DNA of 64,000 nucleotides, taken from assembly GCF_900249755.1 (NCBI RefSeq), contig NZ_LT976853.1:2496057-2560056 (forward strand). The letters run 5' to 3'. Under the pieces are notes generated by a model that was not told where the DNA came from, did not search any database, and was given only the letters and a program-made list of their open reading frames with translations. This DNA is from Cupriavidus taiwanensis (lineage in GTDB: Bacteria; Pseudomonadota; Gammaproteobacteria; Burkholderiales; Burkholderiaceae). Shown here in pieces: positions 9,785 through 19,712 of the stretch. The position numbers were made by a program, and so were the translations under genes. Numbering within the stretch: position 1 is the stretch's first letter; every line of letters starts with the position of its first letter.

Positions 9785-9814
9785 AAGGGGACGGCCTGGC
9801 CGTCCCCTTTTTTT
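9785..9814 (+). terminator. intrinsic terminator after rne
   Basis: AAGGGGACGGC and GCCGTCCCCTT form an 11-bp stem with a CTG loop, followed directly by a T-tract. It lies 31 bp after the rne stop codon. Confidence 0.9.
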
Positions 9815-9977
9815 GTGGCCGGCGGCCCGTGAATCCCCGTCATCACCGCGGGATGCGGATGCCCCGCCCCGGCCTCGGCTAGAATGGCAGCAGAATGCAT
9901 CCGGCCCCCGAGCGCCCGCGCCACATCGCCTCTTGCCTTGCCGCCCCGCTCCCCGGACGCCGTGCCACCCACAGGCC

Positions 9978-11102
9978 ATGACCGAATCCGTCATCCCGAT
10001 TTTCGACCTGCGCGACCATCGCTACCGCTCGATGACGCCCAGCATTCCCGGCACCCTGGTTGCGCCGGCCGGCCTGGTGGCCGACCGCCGCGGCCGGCCG
10101 CTGCATGACCTGCGCATCTCGGTGACGGACCGCTGCAACTTCCGCTGCGTCTACTGCATGCCCAAGGAAGTGTTCGACAAGGACTACACCTTCCTGCCGC
10201 ATTCCGAACTGCTCAGCTTCGAGGAGATCGAGCGCACCGCGCGCCTGTTCATTGCCCACGGCGTCGAGAAGATCCGCCTGACCGGCGGCGAGCCGCTGCT
10301 GCGCAAGAACATCGAACACCTGGTCGAGATGCTGGCGAAGCTCGAGACCGTGTCGGGCAAGCCGCTGGACCTGACGCTCACCACCAACGCTTCATTGCTG
10401 GCGCGCAAGGCGCGCGCGCTGCGCGACGCCGGCCTGACGCGGGTCAGCGTCAGCCTGGACGCGATCGACGACGCCACCTTCCGCCGCATGAACGACGTCG
10501 ACTTCGCCGTCGCCGACGTGCTGCGCGGCATCGAGGCCGCGCAGGCCGTCGGGCTGGCGCCGATCAAGGTCAACATGGTGGTCAAGCGCGGCACCAACGA
10601 CCAGGAAATCGTGCCGATGGCACGCCACTTCCGCCACAGCGGCATCATCCTGCGCTTTATCGAGTTCATGGACGTCGGCGCCAGCAACCACTGGCAGATG
10701 GACGAAGTGCTGCCGTCGGCCGAAGTGGTGAAGCGCATCGCAGCCGAATTCCCGCTCGAAACGGTGCAGGCCAATTATTCGGGAGAAACCGCCGAGCGCT
10801 GGCGCTACCGCGACGGCGCCGGCGAGATCGGCGTGATCTCCAGCGTCACCCATGCCTTCTGCGGCGACTGCAGCCGCATCCGGCTGTCCACCGAAGGCCG
10901 GCTCTACCTGTGCCTGTTCGCCACCGAGGGCTTCGACCTGCGCGCGCTGCTGCGCGGCGGCTACAGCGACCTGGAAATCTCCAACGCGATCGCGCAGGTC
11001 TGGCAGGGCCGCACCGACAACTATTCCGAGCAGCGCAGCGACCCGGCCGTGCGCGCCAGGCGCGCCGAGCGCAAGATCGAGATGTCCTATATCGGCGGCT
11101 GA
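9978..11102 (+). CDS. moaA: GTP 3',8-cyclase MoaA
   Basis: A 374-residue radical-SAM enzyme for the first step of molybdenum-cofactor synthesis, converting GTP to 3',8-cyclo-GTP. The SAM cluster motif is C53-x3-C57-x2-C60 ([10 protein letters not shown]). The C-terminal cluster cysteines ([11 protein letters not shown] then YLCLF) and the essential C-terminal Gly-Gly are present (SYIGG). The ATG at 9978 gives the conserved beginning; the frame is open further upstream to 9813 without family similarity. First gene of moaA-mobA-moeA, with a 21-bp gap to mobA. Confidence 0.95.
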   Translation: MTESVIPIFDLRDHRYRSMTPSIPGTLVAPAGLVADRRGRPLHDLRISVTDRCNFRCVYCMPKEVFDKDYTFLPHSELLSFEEIERTARLFIAHGVEKIRLTGGEPLLRKNIEHLVEMLAKLETVSGKPLDLTLTTNASLLARKARALRDAGLTRVSVSLDAIDDATFRRMNDVDFAVADVLRGIEAAQAVGLAPIKVNMVVKRGTNDQEIVPMARHFRHSGIILRFIEFMDVGASNHWQMDEVLPSAEVVKRIAAEFPLETVQANYSGETAERWRYRDGAGEIGVISSVTHAFCGDCSRIRLSTEGRLYLCLFATEGFDLRALLRGGYSDLEISNAIAQVWQGRTDNYSEQRSDPAVRARRAERKIEMSYIGG

Positions 11103-11123
11103 ACCCGCCGCACACCCCATCCA

Positions 11124-11723
11124 ATGATTGCACGCGACGACATCACCGGCCTGATCCTCGCAGGCGGCAGGGGCAGCCGCATGGGCGGCACCGACAAGGG
11201 CCTGCAGCCGCTGCGTGGCACACCGATGGCCATGCACACGATGATGCGGCTGACGCCGCAGGTGGGCGGGCTGATGATCAACGCCAACCGCAACCTGGCC
11301 GCCTATGAGTCCTTCGGCGTGCCGGTCTACACCGACAGCGTGCCCGACTTCGCCGGCCCGCTCGCCGGGATGCTCGCCGGCCTGGAACAATGCGCGACGC
11401 CCTGGATGGTGACGGCGCCGTGCGACTCGCCGTTCCTGCCGACCGACCTGGTAGCGCGCCTGGCGCAGGCGATCGAGGCCGAAGGCGCCGAGCTGGCGAT
11501 CCCGGTCACGCTGGACCCGGACGGCCGGCGCCAGACCCAGCCGGTGTTCTGCCTGATGCCGGTCAGTGCGCTCGACAGCCTGGTGGCTTATCTTTCCGGG
11601 GGCGGCCGCAAGATCGAAACCTGGGCCGCCTCGCAGCGGCTGGCCGAAGTGCTGTTCGACGACGCCGCGGCCTTTGCCAATATCAACACCCTGGACGAAC
11701 TGCGCGCGCACGAAGCGCGCTGA
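11124..11723 (+). CDS. mobA: Molybdenum cofactor guanylyltransferase MobA
   Basis: A 199-residue nucleotidyltransferase that attaches GMP to molybdopterin to form MGD for DMSO-reductase-type enzymes. The GTP-binding loop LAGGRGSRMGGTDKGL (about residues 11-26) is intact, with the later motifs VYTDSVPDFAGPLAG and TAPCDSPFLP. It sits 21 bp after moaA and 31 bp before moeA, consistent with one operon for cofactor synthesis. Confidence 0.95.
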   Translation: MIARDDITGLILAGGRGSRMGGTDKGLQPLRGTPMAMHTMMRLTPQVGGLMINANRNLAAYESFGVPVYTDSVPDFAGPLAGMLAGLEQCATPWMVTAPCDSPFLPTDLVARLAQAIEAEGAELAIPVTLDPDGRRQTQPVFCLMPVSALDSLVAYLSGGGRKIETWAASQRLAEVLFDDAAAFANINTLDELRAHEAR

Positions 11724-11754
11724 ATCCCCCTGCCGAGCCCACCGCCGAGCCGCC

Positions 11755-13053
11755 ATGCCCTCCCTGCAATCCGTCATTTCCTGCCTGTCCGACTACGATC
11801 CCAGCGCGCTGCCGGTGGACCACGCCAACCGCATCATCGGCGAGGTGGTCGAGCCGGTGCGCGGCATCGAGCAATTGCCGATCCGCAGCGCGCTCGACCG
11901 CGTGCTGGCCGAGGACATCGTCTCGACCCTGGACGTGCCGGCCCATGACAACTCGGCGATGGACGGTTATGCCTTCCAGGGGGCGGCACTGGCCGCGGCG
12001 CAGACCCCCACGGTAGAGCTGGAGGTAATCGGCAGCGCCTTCGCCGGCGGCGCCGGCGCACTGGCCCCCACCGCCGTGCAGGCGGTGCGCATCATGACCG
12101 GCGCGGTGATGCCGGCCGGCTGCGACACCGTGGTGCCGCAGGAGTTCGTCGAAACCGTCGCCGACGGCGCGCGCATCCGCTTTGCCGCCGACTGCGTCCG
12201 CATCGGCGACAACCGGCGCCTGCGCGGCGAGGACCTGGCGCGCGGCCAGGCCGCGCTGCAGGCCGGACGCATCCTGCAGCCGGCCGACCTGGGCCTGCTG
12301 GCGTCGCTGGGCGTGGCCGAGGTACGGGTGCGCCGGCGCCTGCGCGTGGCATTCTTCTCCACCGGAGACGAGCTGCGCTCGATCGGCGAGCCGCTCGACC
12401 CCGGCTGCGTCTACGATTCCAACCGCTACACGCTGCACGGCATGCTGCGCCGGATGAACGTGGACCTGCTCGACATGGGCGTGGTGCGCGATCACCCCGA
12501 AGCGCTCGAAGCCGCCTTCCGCACTGCATGCGAAAGCGCCGACGCGGTCATTACCTCCGGCGGCGTCTCGGTCGGCGAGGCCGACTACACCAAGCAGATC
12601 ATGGCGCGCCTGGGCGATGTCACGTTCTGGAAAATCGCCATGCGCCCGGGCCGGCCGATGGCCTTCGGGCGCATCCAGGCCAACGGCGCGGAGGCGCACT
12701 CGGCGCTGCTGTTCGGCCTGCCCGGCAACCCGGTGGCGGTGATGGTCACGTTCTACCATTTCGTGCGCGCCGCGCTGCACCGGCTGATGGGCGCCAGCGT
12801 GCCCCCCCTGCCGCTGCTGCGCGTGCGCAGCGCGCAGGCGATCCGCAAGAAGCCGGGGCGCACCGAGTACCAGCGCGGCATCCTGGCGCGCGCTGGCGAT
12901 GGCGAGTGGGAAGTGCGCATCACCGGCCAGCAGGGCTCGGGCGTGCTGCGCTCGATGAGCGAGGCCAACTGCTTTATCGTGCTCGGCCACGAGCAGGATT
13001 CGGTCAAGGCCGGCGACGCGGTCGAGGTGATGCTGTTCGACGGGCTGGTTTGA
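11755..13053 (+). CDS. moeA: Molybdopterin molybdenumtransferase MoeA
   Basis: A 432-residue MoeA, which inserts molybdate into adenylylated molybdopterin. Visible motifs are the N-terminal MDGYAF, RIMTGAVMPAGCDTVV, the MoCF-domain TSGGVSVGEADYTK and FGLPGNPVAVMVTFY, and a C-terminal beta-barrel domain. The ATG at 11755 (MPSLQSVISCLSDYD) is chosen over a frame opening at 11566 that lies inside mobA. Last gene of the moaA-mobA-moeA operon. Confidence 0.95.
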   Translation: MPSLQSVISCLSDYDPSALPVDHANRIIGEVVEPVRGIEQLPIRSALDRVLAEDIVSTLDVPAHDNSAMDGYAFQGAALAAAQTPTVELEVIGSAFAGGAGALAPTAVQAVRIMTGAVMPAGCDTVVPQEFVETVADGARIRFAADCVRIGDNRRLRGEDLARGQAALQAGRILQPADLGLLASLGVAEVRVRRRLRVAFFSTGDELRSIGEPLDPGCVYDSNRYTLHGMLRRMNVDLLDMGVVRDHPEALEAAFRTACESADAVITSGGVSVGEADYTKQIMARLGDVTFWKIAMRPGRPMAFGRIQANGAEAHSALLFGLPGNPVAVMVTFYHFVRAALHRLMGASVPPLPLLRVRSAQAIRKKPGRTEYQRGILARAGDGEWEVRITGQQGSGVLRSMSEANCFIVLGHEQDSVKAGDAVEVMLFDGLV

Positions 13054-13251
13054 GAATCTGAACGGTCCGGCGGGTGTGCACAGCCATTCGCTACACGACC
13101 GTAGCAATGTGTCGTTTTTGTGCTGCACATTTGCCGCCGTGGCGCCGTTGTCGCGGGGCTTTCGGCTGCCCTGCGGCCGCCGGGCTATGCTTGGCATCGG
13201 CCAATCGCTACACTTGGCGCACGATTCAGAAACATTCGAGTATCCCCCGTC

Positions 13252-13533
13252 ATGAATCAGGAGATTGCGTACCTCCACCCCGTCAAGACCGCCCGCGCAC
13301 TGGTGCTGGTCTACCTGTGCTTCTCGCTGCCGATCGTGTCGCTGGGCCTGTTCGTCACCTTCGTCCGCTATGGTGACCTGCCCGCCATCACCGTCTTCAG
13401 CGCGATCATCCTGAATGCGCTGATCGGCTTCGGCCTGCTGTGGCTGGCCTGCAAGGCCTACAACTGGGTGGCTGCCCGCTTCGGCGGCATCGAAGTCCAC
13501 GTGCGCGAGTTGTCCCCCGAAGAAGACCGCTGA
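13252..13533 (+). CDS. small two-helix membrane protein, unknown function
   Basis: A 93-residue protein with two predicted membrane helices (about residues 14-38, ALVLVYLCFSLPIVSLGLFV, and 45-69, TVFSAIILNALIGFGLLWLA) and a charged C-terminus (VHVRELSPEEDR). I do not recognise the family. The start is placed at the ATG at 13252, since the upstream extension to 13120 is not membrane-protein-like. It follows moeA by 198 bp and converges with rmuC; no functional link is evident. Confidence 0.75.
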   Translation: MNQEIAYLHPVKTARALVLVYLCFSLPIVSLGLFVTFVRYGDLPAITVFSAIILNALIGFGLLWLACKAYNWVAARFGGIEVHVRELSPEEDR

Positions 13534-13626
13534 ACGCTGACTTGCCAGTTCGGGCCGGGCGCCAGTCCGGCCGCCCTTCCCGCTCCCCCAGCCCAACTCC
13601 CGTTCATCAACCGCCCGGCCGCACGG

Positions 13627-15117
13627 TCAGGCCTGGTTGTTTTCCGCGCTTTCCTGCGTGCCGTCCGCCGGGGTTTCCAGCCCCAGGCCGAGCAACTGCT
13701 GCGCGGCTTCGCCCGGTAGCGCTTCCACCGTGCGCAGCTTGCGCGCCATCTGCCGCGTGCGCACTTCCGCCTGCTCGATATTGCGCGCGGCACGCTCGAG
13801 CGTATCGCGGGTCTTGGCCAGCACGTCGCCGAACTTGCCGAATTCGGTCTTGACCGCGCCCAGCACTTCCCACACCTCGCTCGAGCGCTTTTCCAGCGCC
13901 AGCGTGCGGAAGCCCATCTGCAGGCTGTTCAGCAGCGCGGTCAGCGTGGTCGGCCCGGCCACGGTCACGCGGTAGTCGCGCTGCAGCTGGTCGGTCAGGC
14001 CGGGGCGGCGCAGCACCTCGGCGTAGAGGCCTTCGGTCGGCAGGAACAGGATGGCGAAGTCCGTGGTCTGCGGCGGCGCCAGGTATTTTTCGGCGATGGT
14101 CTGGGCCTCGCGCCGCAGTGCCACTTCCAGTTCGCGGCCGAACGCCAGCACGCCGTCGGGGTCGCCGCGCTCCTGCGCGTCGACCAGGCGCTCGTACTGT
14201 TCCTTGGGAAACTTGGCGTCGACCGGCAGCCAGACCGGCGCGTTGTCGCCACCCGCGGCCTTGCCCGGCAGCCGGATCGCAAACTCCACGCGCGCGCCCG
14301 AGTTGCGCACGGTCTCGACGTTCTTGCCGTACTGCTCGGGCGTCAGCATCTGCTCCAGCAGCATCTCCAGCTGCACCTCGCCCCAGGTGCCGCGCGACTT
14401 CACGTTCGTCAGCACCTTCTTCAAGTCGCCCACGCCCTGCGCCAGCACCTGCATTTCGCCCAGGCCGCGATGCACCTGCTCGAGGCGGTCCGACACCAGC
14501 CGGAACGATTCGCCCAGGCGCTGCTCCAGCGTGGCATGCAGCTTCTCGTCGACGGTGCGGCGCATTTCCTCCAGCTTGGCGGCGTTGTTGGCCTCGATGT
14601 CCTGCAGCTTTTTCTCCAGCGTGGCGCGGACCTCGGCCAGGCGGCGCTCGTTGGCCTCGGACATCTGCGCCAGTTGCTGCTGCAGCCCGTCGCCGAAGCG
14701 GCGCAGCGTGCCGGCCTGCTCGTCGCGCGCCTGCTGCGCCTGCAGCAGCAGTTGCTGCCGCACCTGCTCGAGCTGCTGCGTGTTGGCCTCGGTCAGCTTG
14801 GCGAGCTGCTGCGCGAACGTGTCGATCTGGTGGTTCTGCAGCGTGGCGATGCCGGTCAGCTGCGACGACAGCGCCTGCTGGAAGCGCAGCATCTGCTGCG
14901 CCGACTCGCCGCGGCTGCCGCGCGCGGCCTCGGCCACCTCGGTGCGCACCTCGCGCTCCAGCCGCTCCATGCCGCGCGCGTGGTCCACCCGCATCTCGTC
15001 GAGCTGCCGCGCCACGCCGGCGCCGGACGAGGCCCCCTGCTGCCGCAGCAGCAGGATCACCAGCAAGACCACCGCGAGCAGCGCCGCGGCCAGCGTCAGG
15101 AACGGAATCAGGTTCAT
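13627..15117 (-). CDS. rmuC: DNA recombination protein RmuC
   Basis: A 496-residue RmuC, a predicted nuclease-fold protein that limits inversions at short inverted repeats in E. coli. It has an N-terminal membrane anchor (FLTLAAALLAVVLLVILLLRQ), a long coiled coil (about residues 30-200, Gln/Glu/Ala-rich) and the RmuC domain with the signatures SRGTWGEVQLEMLLEQML, LPVDAKFPKEQYERL and ILFLPTEGLYAEVLRRPGL. It is transcribed separately from or with the downstream dehydrogenase; the upstream gap to the dehydrogenase stop is 36 bp. Confidence 0.95.
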   Translation of the reverse strand: MNLIPFLTLAAALLAVVLLVILLLRQQGASSGAGVARQLDEMRVDHARGMERLEREVRTEVAEAARGSRGESAQQMLRFQQALSSQLTGIATLQNHQIDTFAQQLAKLTEANTQQLEQVRQQLLLQAQQARDEQAGTLRRFGDGLQQQLAQMSEANERRLAEVRATLEKKLQDIEANNAAKLEEMRRTVDEKLHATLEQRLGESFRLVSDRLEQVHRGLGEMQVLAQGVGDLKKVLTNVKSRGTWGEVQLEMLLEQMLTPEQYGKNVETVRNSGARVEFAIRLPGKAAGGDNAPVWLPVDAKFPKEQYERLVDAQERGDPDGVLAFGRELEVALRREAQTIAEKYLAPPQTTDFAILFLPTEGLYAEVLRRPGLTDQLQRDYRVTVAGPTTLTALLNSLQMGFRTLALEKRSSEVWEVLGAVKTEFGKFGDVLAKTRDTLERAARNIEQAEVRTRQMARKLRTVEALPGEAAQQLLGLGLETPADGTQESAENNQA

Positions 15118-15153
15118 GCGAGACAGATGCGTTGATGAAGCGCTGCGCCCGGC

Positions 15154-16149
15154 TCAGCGGCGGTGCGGCATCACTTCAGGATTGATCACGGTCGGCGGAT
15201 GGCCGGCCTGCGGACCCTGGTCGAGCGCCGCGATCAGGTTGTCGGCGGCCAGCATCGCCATGGCGCGGCGGGTTTTCTCGGACGCGCTGGCGATGTGCGG
15301 CGTCAGTACGACGTTGGGCACCGTTAGCAGGTCCGGGTGGACCGAGGGCTCGCCCTCGAACACATCCAGCCCCGCGCCGAAGATGCGCCGGTCGCGCAGC
15401 GCCTGCGCCAGCGCGGCGTCGTCGACGATGCCGCCGCGCGCCAGGTTCACCAGCGTCGCGGTGGGTTTCATCAGCGCCAGCTCGGCGGCGCCGATGGCGT
15501 GGTGGCTCTGCGGGCCGTAGGGCAGCACCAGCAGCAGGTGGTCGGACTGGCGCAGCAGGTCTTCCTTGCTGACATAGCGCGCGTTGAGCGCGCGCTCGGT
15601 GTCGGCCGGCAGCTGGCTGCGGTTGTGGTACAGCACGTTCATGCCAAACCCGCCCGCGCGCCGCGCCAGCGCCTGGCCGATGCGGCCCATGCCGAGGATG
15701 CCCAGCGTGCTGCCGTACAGGTCCATGCCGACCAGCATGTCGTAGCTCCAGCGCTGCCACTTGCCGGCGCGCAGGTAATGCTCGGCCTCGGTGACGCGGC
15801 GCGCGGTCGCCATCAGCAGGGCCCAGCCGAAATCGGCGGTGGTCTCCGTCAGCACGTCGGGCGTATTGGTGGCGACGATGCCCGCGGCGGTCAGCGCCGG
15901 CAGGTCCAGGTTGTTGTAGCCGACCGCCATGTTGCACACGGCGCGCAGCGTGGGCAGCCCGGCGATGACGCCGGCGTCGATGCGGTCGGCGGCGTTGGCC
16001 AGCACGCCGGCCTTGCCGGCCAGCCGCGCCTTCAGCGCCGCGGCGTCGAGCACCGCGTCCTGCTGGTTGTCGTCGACATCGAAATACTGCGCCAGGTGCG
16101 CGATGACTTCGGGGTAGATGGCGCGGGTGACCAGGACGGACGGCTTCAT
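15154..16149 (-). CDS. D-2-hydroxyacid dehydrogenase (glyoxylate/hydroxypyruvate reductase-like)
   Basis: A 331-residue NAD(P)-dependent D-2-hydroxyacid dehydrogenase, closest in pattern to glycerate dehydrogenase/GhrB. It has the Rossmann motif LGILGMGRIGQALARRA, and the catalytic Arg, Glu and His appear in NLARGGIVDD, LDVFEGEPSV and VLTPHIASAS. It would interconvert glyoxylate/glycolate or hydroxypyruvate/glycerate; the exact substrate is not deducible. Its start is 4 bp after the stop of the antiporter gene upstream, suggesting co-transcription. Confidence 0.9.
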   Translation of the reverse strand: MKPSVLVTRAIYPEVIAHLAQYFDVDDNQQDAVLDAAALKARLAGKAGVLANAADRIDAGVIAGLPTLRAVCNMAVGYNNLDLPALTAAGIVATNTPDVLTETTADFGWALLMATARRVTEAEHYLRAGKWQRWSYDMLVGMDLYGSTLGILGMGRIGQALARRAGGFGMNVLYHNRSQLPADTERALNARYVSKEDLLRQSDHLLLVLPYGPQSHHAIGAAELALMKPTATLVNLARGGIVDDAALAQALRDRRIFGAGLDVFEGEPSVHPDLLTVPNVVLTPHIASASEKTRRAMAMLAADNLIAALDQGPQAGHPPTVINPEVMPHRR

Positions 16150-16153
16150 GGCA

Positions 16154-17578
16154 TCAGATATGGAAGAAGAGGAAGGTCATGATGACGAACAGCGGCACCA
16201 GGAAGATGCCCGAGTACAGCATGTAGCCGAAGAAGCTCGGCATGCGCACGCCGCGGTTCTCGGCAATGGCCTTGACCATCAGGTTGGGGGCATTGCCAAT
16301 ATAGGTGTTGGCGCCCATGAACACGGCCCCGGCCGAGATCGCGGCCAGCGTCGAGGCATCGCGCGTCATCAGCGTGGCGGGGTCGCCGCCGGCGGTGTTG
16401 AAGAACACCAGGTAGGTCGGCGCGTTGTCCAGGAACGAGGACAGCAGGCCGGTGGCCCAGAAATACATGCTGTCGACCGGCTGGCCGTTGGCGTCGCTGA
16501 CCGCGCGGATCACGCCCGAAAACGCCCCGTCGGTTCCCGCCTTCAGCATGGCGATGACCGGGATGATCGTCAGGAAGATGCCGGCGAACAGCTTGCCGAC
16601 CTCGAGGATCGGCTCCCAGTTGAATTCATTGCCCGCGCGCGCCACATGCGGCGTCACCAGCAGCGACACCACCGCCACCACCACCAGCAGCGCGTCGCGC
16701 ATCGCGGCCTGCAGCGGCACCTCGGTGCCGAGGATATCGAACGAGATCCCGGGCTTCCACAGCCCGCTCATCAGCACCAGCCCGACCACCGCCAGCAGCA
16801 GCACGAAGTTGAACTTGCCCTGGATGGCGATGCCGCCTGAATCGGGCGTGGGATCGTTGCGCGGCGGCAGTTCTTCTTCCTTGTTGCGGTAGTAGTGCCG
16901 GTCGACCAGGTAGAACATCAGCAGCAGCGCGGCGCAGATAAAGAGCGTTTCCGGGAAGATGTTGCGCAGCGTCCAGAAAAAGTCCACGCCCTTCAGGAAG
17001 CCCAGGAACAGCGGCGGGTCCCCCAGCGGCGTCAGCGAGCCGCCGGCATTGGCCACCAGGAAGATAAAGAACACCACCACATGCGCCACATGGCGGCGGT
17101 TGTCATTGGCGCGCAGCAGCGGCCGGATCAGCAGCATGGCCGCGCCGGTGGTGCCCATGAAGCTGGCCAGGAACGTCCCCAGCGCCAGGATGCCGGTATT
17201 GAGCCCCGGCGTGCCGTGCAGGTTGCCGCGCACGCAGATGCCGCCGGCAACGATATAGAGCGTGGTGATCAGCGCGATGAACGGAATGTACTCGGCCAGC
17301 AGCGCGTGCACGGTGCTGACGGCGGCGGCATGCGCGCCGAACACGAACGCGAACGGCAGCAGGAACAGCAGCCCCCAGCCAGCGGCGATCTTGCCGTAGT
17401 GGTGGTGCCAGAACTTCGGCCCCAGCAGCGGCCACAACGCAATCGACAGCAGGATGCCGGCAAAAGGCAGCCCCCACAGCGGCGACAGCGACGCCCCGTC
17501 GAGGTCGGCGGCATGGCCGGCGGCGGGAAAGGCGGCCAGCATGGCCAGCAGTGGCAACAGCACGGGGGCACGTCGCAT
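16154..17578 (-). CDS. ion transporter of the NhaD/citrate-transporter-like superfamily
   Basis: A 474-residue polytopic membrane protein with a cleavable-looking N-terminus (MRRAPVLLPLLAMLAAFPAAGHA) and about 11-12 helices. The conserved stretch NAGGSLTPLGDPPLFLGFLKG and the later FLDNAPTYLVFFN belong to the ion-transporter superfamily branch usually annotated as sodium:proton antiporter. Start 17578 is supported by AGGAG 10 bp upstream; a longer frame to 17698 lacks this. The transported ion or carboxylate is not proven. It overlaps no gene and runs straight into the dehydrogenase gene. Confidence 0.82.
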   Translation of the reverse strand: MRRAPVLLPLLAMLAAFPAAGHAADLDGASLSPLWGLPFAGILLSIALWPLLGPKFWHHHYGKIAAGWGLLFLLPFAFVFGAHAAAVSTVHALLAEYIPFIALITTLYIVAGGICVRGNLHGTPGLNTGILALGTFLASFMGTTGAAMLLIRPLLRANDNRRHVAHVVVFFIFLVANAGGSLTPLGDPPLFLGFLKGVDFFWTLRNIFPETLFICAALLLMFYLVDRHYYRNKEEELPPRNDPTPDSGGIAIQGKFNFVLLLAVVGLVLMSGLWKPGISFDILGTEVPLQAAMRDALLVVVAVVSLLVTPHVARAGNEFNWEPILEVGKLFAGIFLTIIPVIAMLKAGTDGAFSGVIRAVSDANGQPVDSMYFWATGLLSSFLDNAPTYLVFFNTAGGDPATLMTRDASTLAAISAGAVFMGANTYIGNAPNLMVKAIAENRGVRMPSFFGYMLYSGIFLVPLFVIMTFLFFHI

Positions 17579-17735
17579 CAGGCAGGATCTCCTCGGAAAT
17601 GCAGCAGTCACGGGCGCGCGCGGCGCGAGGCCGGAGCGCGCGGGCAAGCCTGCAAGTGTAATGCAAGCCCCTGCCGCGATTCCCCTTGCGGCGTGCATTT
17701 TAGGATTGCGGCGCGCCGGGTTCGCGCCGCCTGCG

Positions 17736-18422
17736 TCAGGCCGCGTCGACCAGGATCACATGCACGCGGTACGGACCGTGGGCGCCCAGCACGATGGTCT
17801 GCTCGATATCGCCCGTGCGCGACGGACCGCTGATGATGTTGGTCGCGCGCGGCAGCTCGCCGCGCTCGCTGCGCACCAGGGCAAACGCATCTTCCAGCCC
17901 GGCCACGATGCGCGAGCGCGGCACCACCGCCACATGGGTCTCGGGCAGCAGCGCGGCCGAGGCAAAGGTGCTGGGGCCGGACAGCAGCATCAGCGAACCG
18001 GTCTCGGCAATCGCGCAGAAGCAGCCGGTGATGCCGACCAGGTCGCCATGCTCGCGGTCGGCCACGGCGTCGCGCACCGGCGGGCGGCACTCCACCGCCA
18101 GGCCCGCGGCCTGCCACGGCAGCGCAGCGAATTCATCCCACGCGACCGCGCGGCTCACCAGTTCCAGGCTGTCGAGATAGCGCACCGTGGCGGCGGGAAC
18201 GTCGGCCAGCGTCGCGACGCGGTCCACGCTCGACGCCATGCGCTGCGCCTGCGCCAGGAAAGCTTCTGTCAGGTCGGGCGCGGCGGCCGGACGCGGGCCC
18301 TGCGGGTGGCGGGCCAGGTAGTCGGCGACGGCGCCGCGCTCGCCCGCGCTCGGCCGGGCCGGCCTGCCCTGGGCGGCACGGATGCGGGCAAAGATGCGGT
18401 CGCGGGCGTCGTTGGTTTCCAT
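17736..18422 (-). CDS. lutC: LutC/YkgG-type LUD-domain protein
   Basis: A 228-residue LUD-domain protein of the LutC type. In LutABC it is part of the iron-sulfur L-lactate oxidation complex. The C-terminal half shows the family motifs GITGCFCAIAETGSLMLLSGP and ISGPSRTGDIEQTIVLGAHGP. No lutA or lutB neighbours are present in the window, so the role here is uncertain and the symbol indicates family only. It lies 157 bp upstream of the antiporter gene on the same strand. Confidence 0.8.
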   Translation of the reverse strand: METNDARDRIFARIRAAQGRPARPSAGERGAVADYLARHPQGPRPAAAPDLTEAFLAQAQRMASSVDRVATLADVPAATVRYLDSLELVSRAVAWDEFAALPWQAAGLAVECRPPVRDAVADREHGDLVGITGCFCAIAETGSLMLLSGPSTFASAALLPETHVAVVPRSRIVAGLEDAFALVRSERGELPRATNIISGPSRTGDIEQTIVLGAHGPYRVHVILVDAA

Positions 18423-18533
18423 AGGGACAGGGGCCTGGCTGGGGTGGCTGTGCGCAAAGGCGCGATGCGGCGATTATAGGGGCGAGCGCCGCGCGGGAAT
18501 CGCATCGCGCGCGGCGAGCAGACTTGAATTTTG

Positions 18534-19712
18534 CTACGCGGCCGGCTGAACCGAATACACCTGGCGCAGGTAGGCCAGGTAGCCGGGATCGTCGCACATG
18601 GTCTTCTCCGGCGTGTCCGACAGCTTGGCCACCGGCTGCCCGTTACAGCGCACCATCTTGAGCACGATCTGCAGCGGCGTGTAGCCCAGGTCGTTGGTCA
18701 GGTTGGTGCCGACGCCGAACGCCAGCCGGCAGCGGCCATGGAAGCGCTGATACAGCTCGATCACGCGCGGGATGTCCAGGCTGTCGCTGAAGATCAGCGT
18801 CTTGGTGCGCGGGTCGACGCGGTTGGCGGCGTAGTGGGCGACCATGCGCTCGCCCCACAGCATCGGATCGCCGGAATCATGGCGCACGCCGTCGAAGAGC
18901 TTGCAGAAATACAGGTCGAAGTCGCGCAGGAAGGCGTCGAAGCCGTAGGTGTCCGACAGCGCGATGCCCAGGTCGCCGCGGTACTCGCGCGCCCAGCGCT
19001 CCAGCGCGAACACCTGCGAATCGCGCAGCCGCGGCCCCAGCGCCTGGCACGCCTGCAGGTATTCATGCGCCATCGTGCCCAGCGGCACCATATTGTGCAG
19101 GCGCGCGAAATGGACGTTGCTGGTGCCGGCCAGCTGCGGGCCCAGCAGGCGCCGCATGGTCAGCAGCACCTCTTCCTGCCAGTCGCGCGAGAAGCGCCGG
19201 CGCGTGCCGTAGTCGGCGATCACGCAATCGCCCAGCTCGGGTGTCTTCAGCAGCGCCAGCTTGCTTTCGAGCCGGCGCCGGCCTTCGGCCAGGTCGGGCC
19301 GCGGCTGAGTGCGGCGGAAGTAGACCTCATTGACGATGGCCAGCACCGGCACTTCGAACAGGATGGTGTGCAGCCACGGGCCGGTGATCGAAATCTCGAT
19401 CTCGCCGTTGTCCTGTGCGGACGGGCGCACCGAGACATATTTCTCGTTCAGGTGGAACAGCCCGAGAAAATCGACAAAATCGCTCTTGATGAAGCGCAGG
19501 CCGCGCAGGTAGGCCAGCTCGTCGTCGGTGAAGCGCAGCTGGCACAGGTGCGCCACCTCGGCGCGGATCTCGTCGATATACGGCGTGAGATCGATGCCCG
19601 CGTTGCGGCACTTGAAGCGGTATTCGACTTGCGCTTGGGGGAACTGATGCAGCACCACCTGCATCATCGTGAACTTGTACAGGTCGGTGTCGAGCAGAGA
19701 CTGGATGATCAT
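18534..19712 (-). CDS. pncB: Nicotinate phosphoribosyltransferase
   Basis: A 392-residue PncB, the NAD-salvage enzyme that makes nicotinate mononucleotide from nicotinate, PRPP and ATP. Features include the N-terminal [20 protein letters not shown], the [14 protein letters not shown] segment, the catalytic-region [13 protein letters not shown] and the phosphate-binding [12 protein letters not shown]. Length and start match the family. It is the first gene of the minus-strand group and divergent from fdxA. Confidence 0.95.
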   Translation of the reverse strand: MIIQSLLDTDLYKFTMMQVVLHQFPQAQVEYRFKCRNAGIDLTPYIDEIRAEVAHLCQLRFTDDELAYLRGLRFIKSDFVDFLGLFHLNEKYVSVRPSAQDNGEIEISITGPWLHTILFEVPVLAIVNEVYFRRTQPRPDLAEGRRRLESKLALLKTPELGDCVIADYGTRRRFSRDWQEEVLLTMRRLLGPQLAGTSNVHFARLHNMVPLGTMAHEYLQACQALGPRLRDSQVFALERWAREYRGDLGIALSDTYGFDAFLRDFDLYFCKLFDGVRHDSGDPMLWGERMVAHYAANRVDPRTKTLIFSDSLDIPRVIELYQRFHGRCRLAFGVGTNLTNDLGYTPLQIVLKMVRCNGQPVAKLSDTPEKTMCDDPGYLAYLRQVYSVQPAA

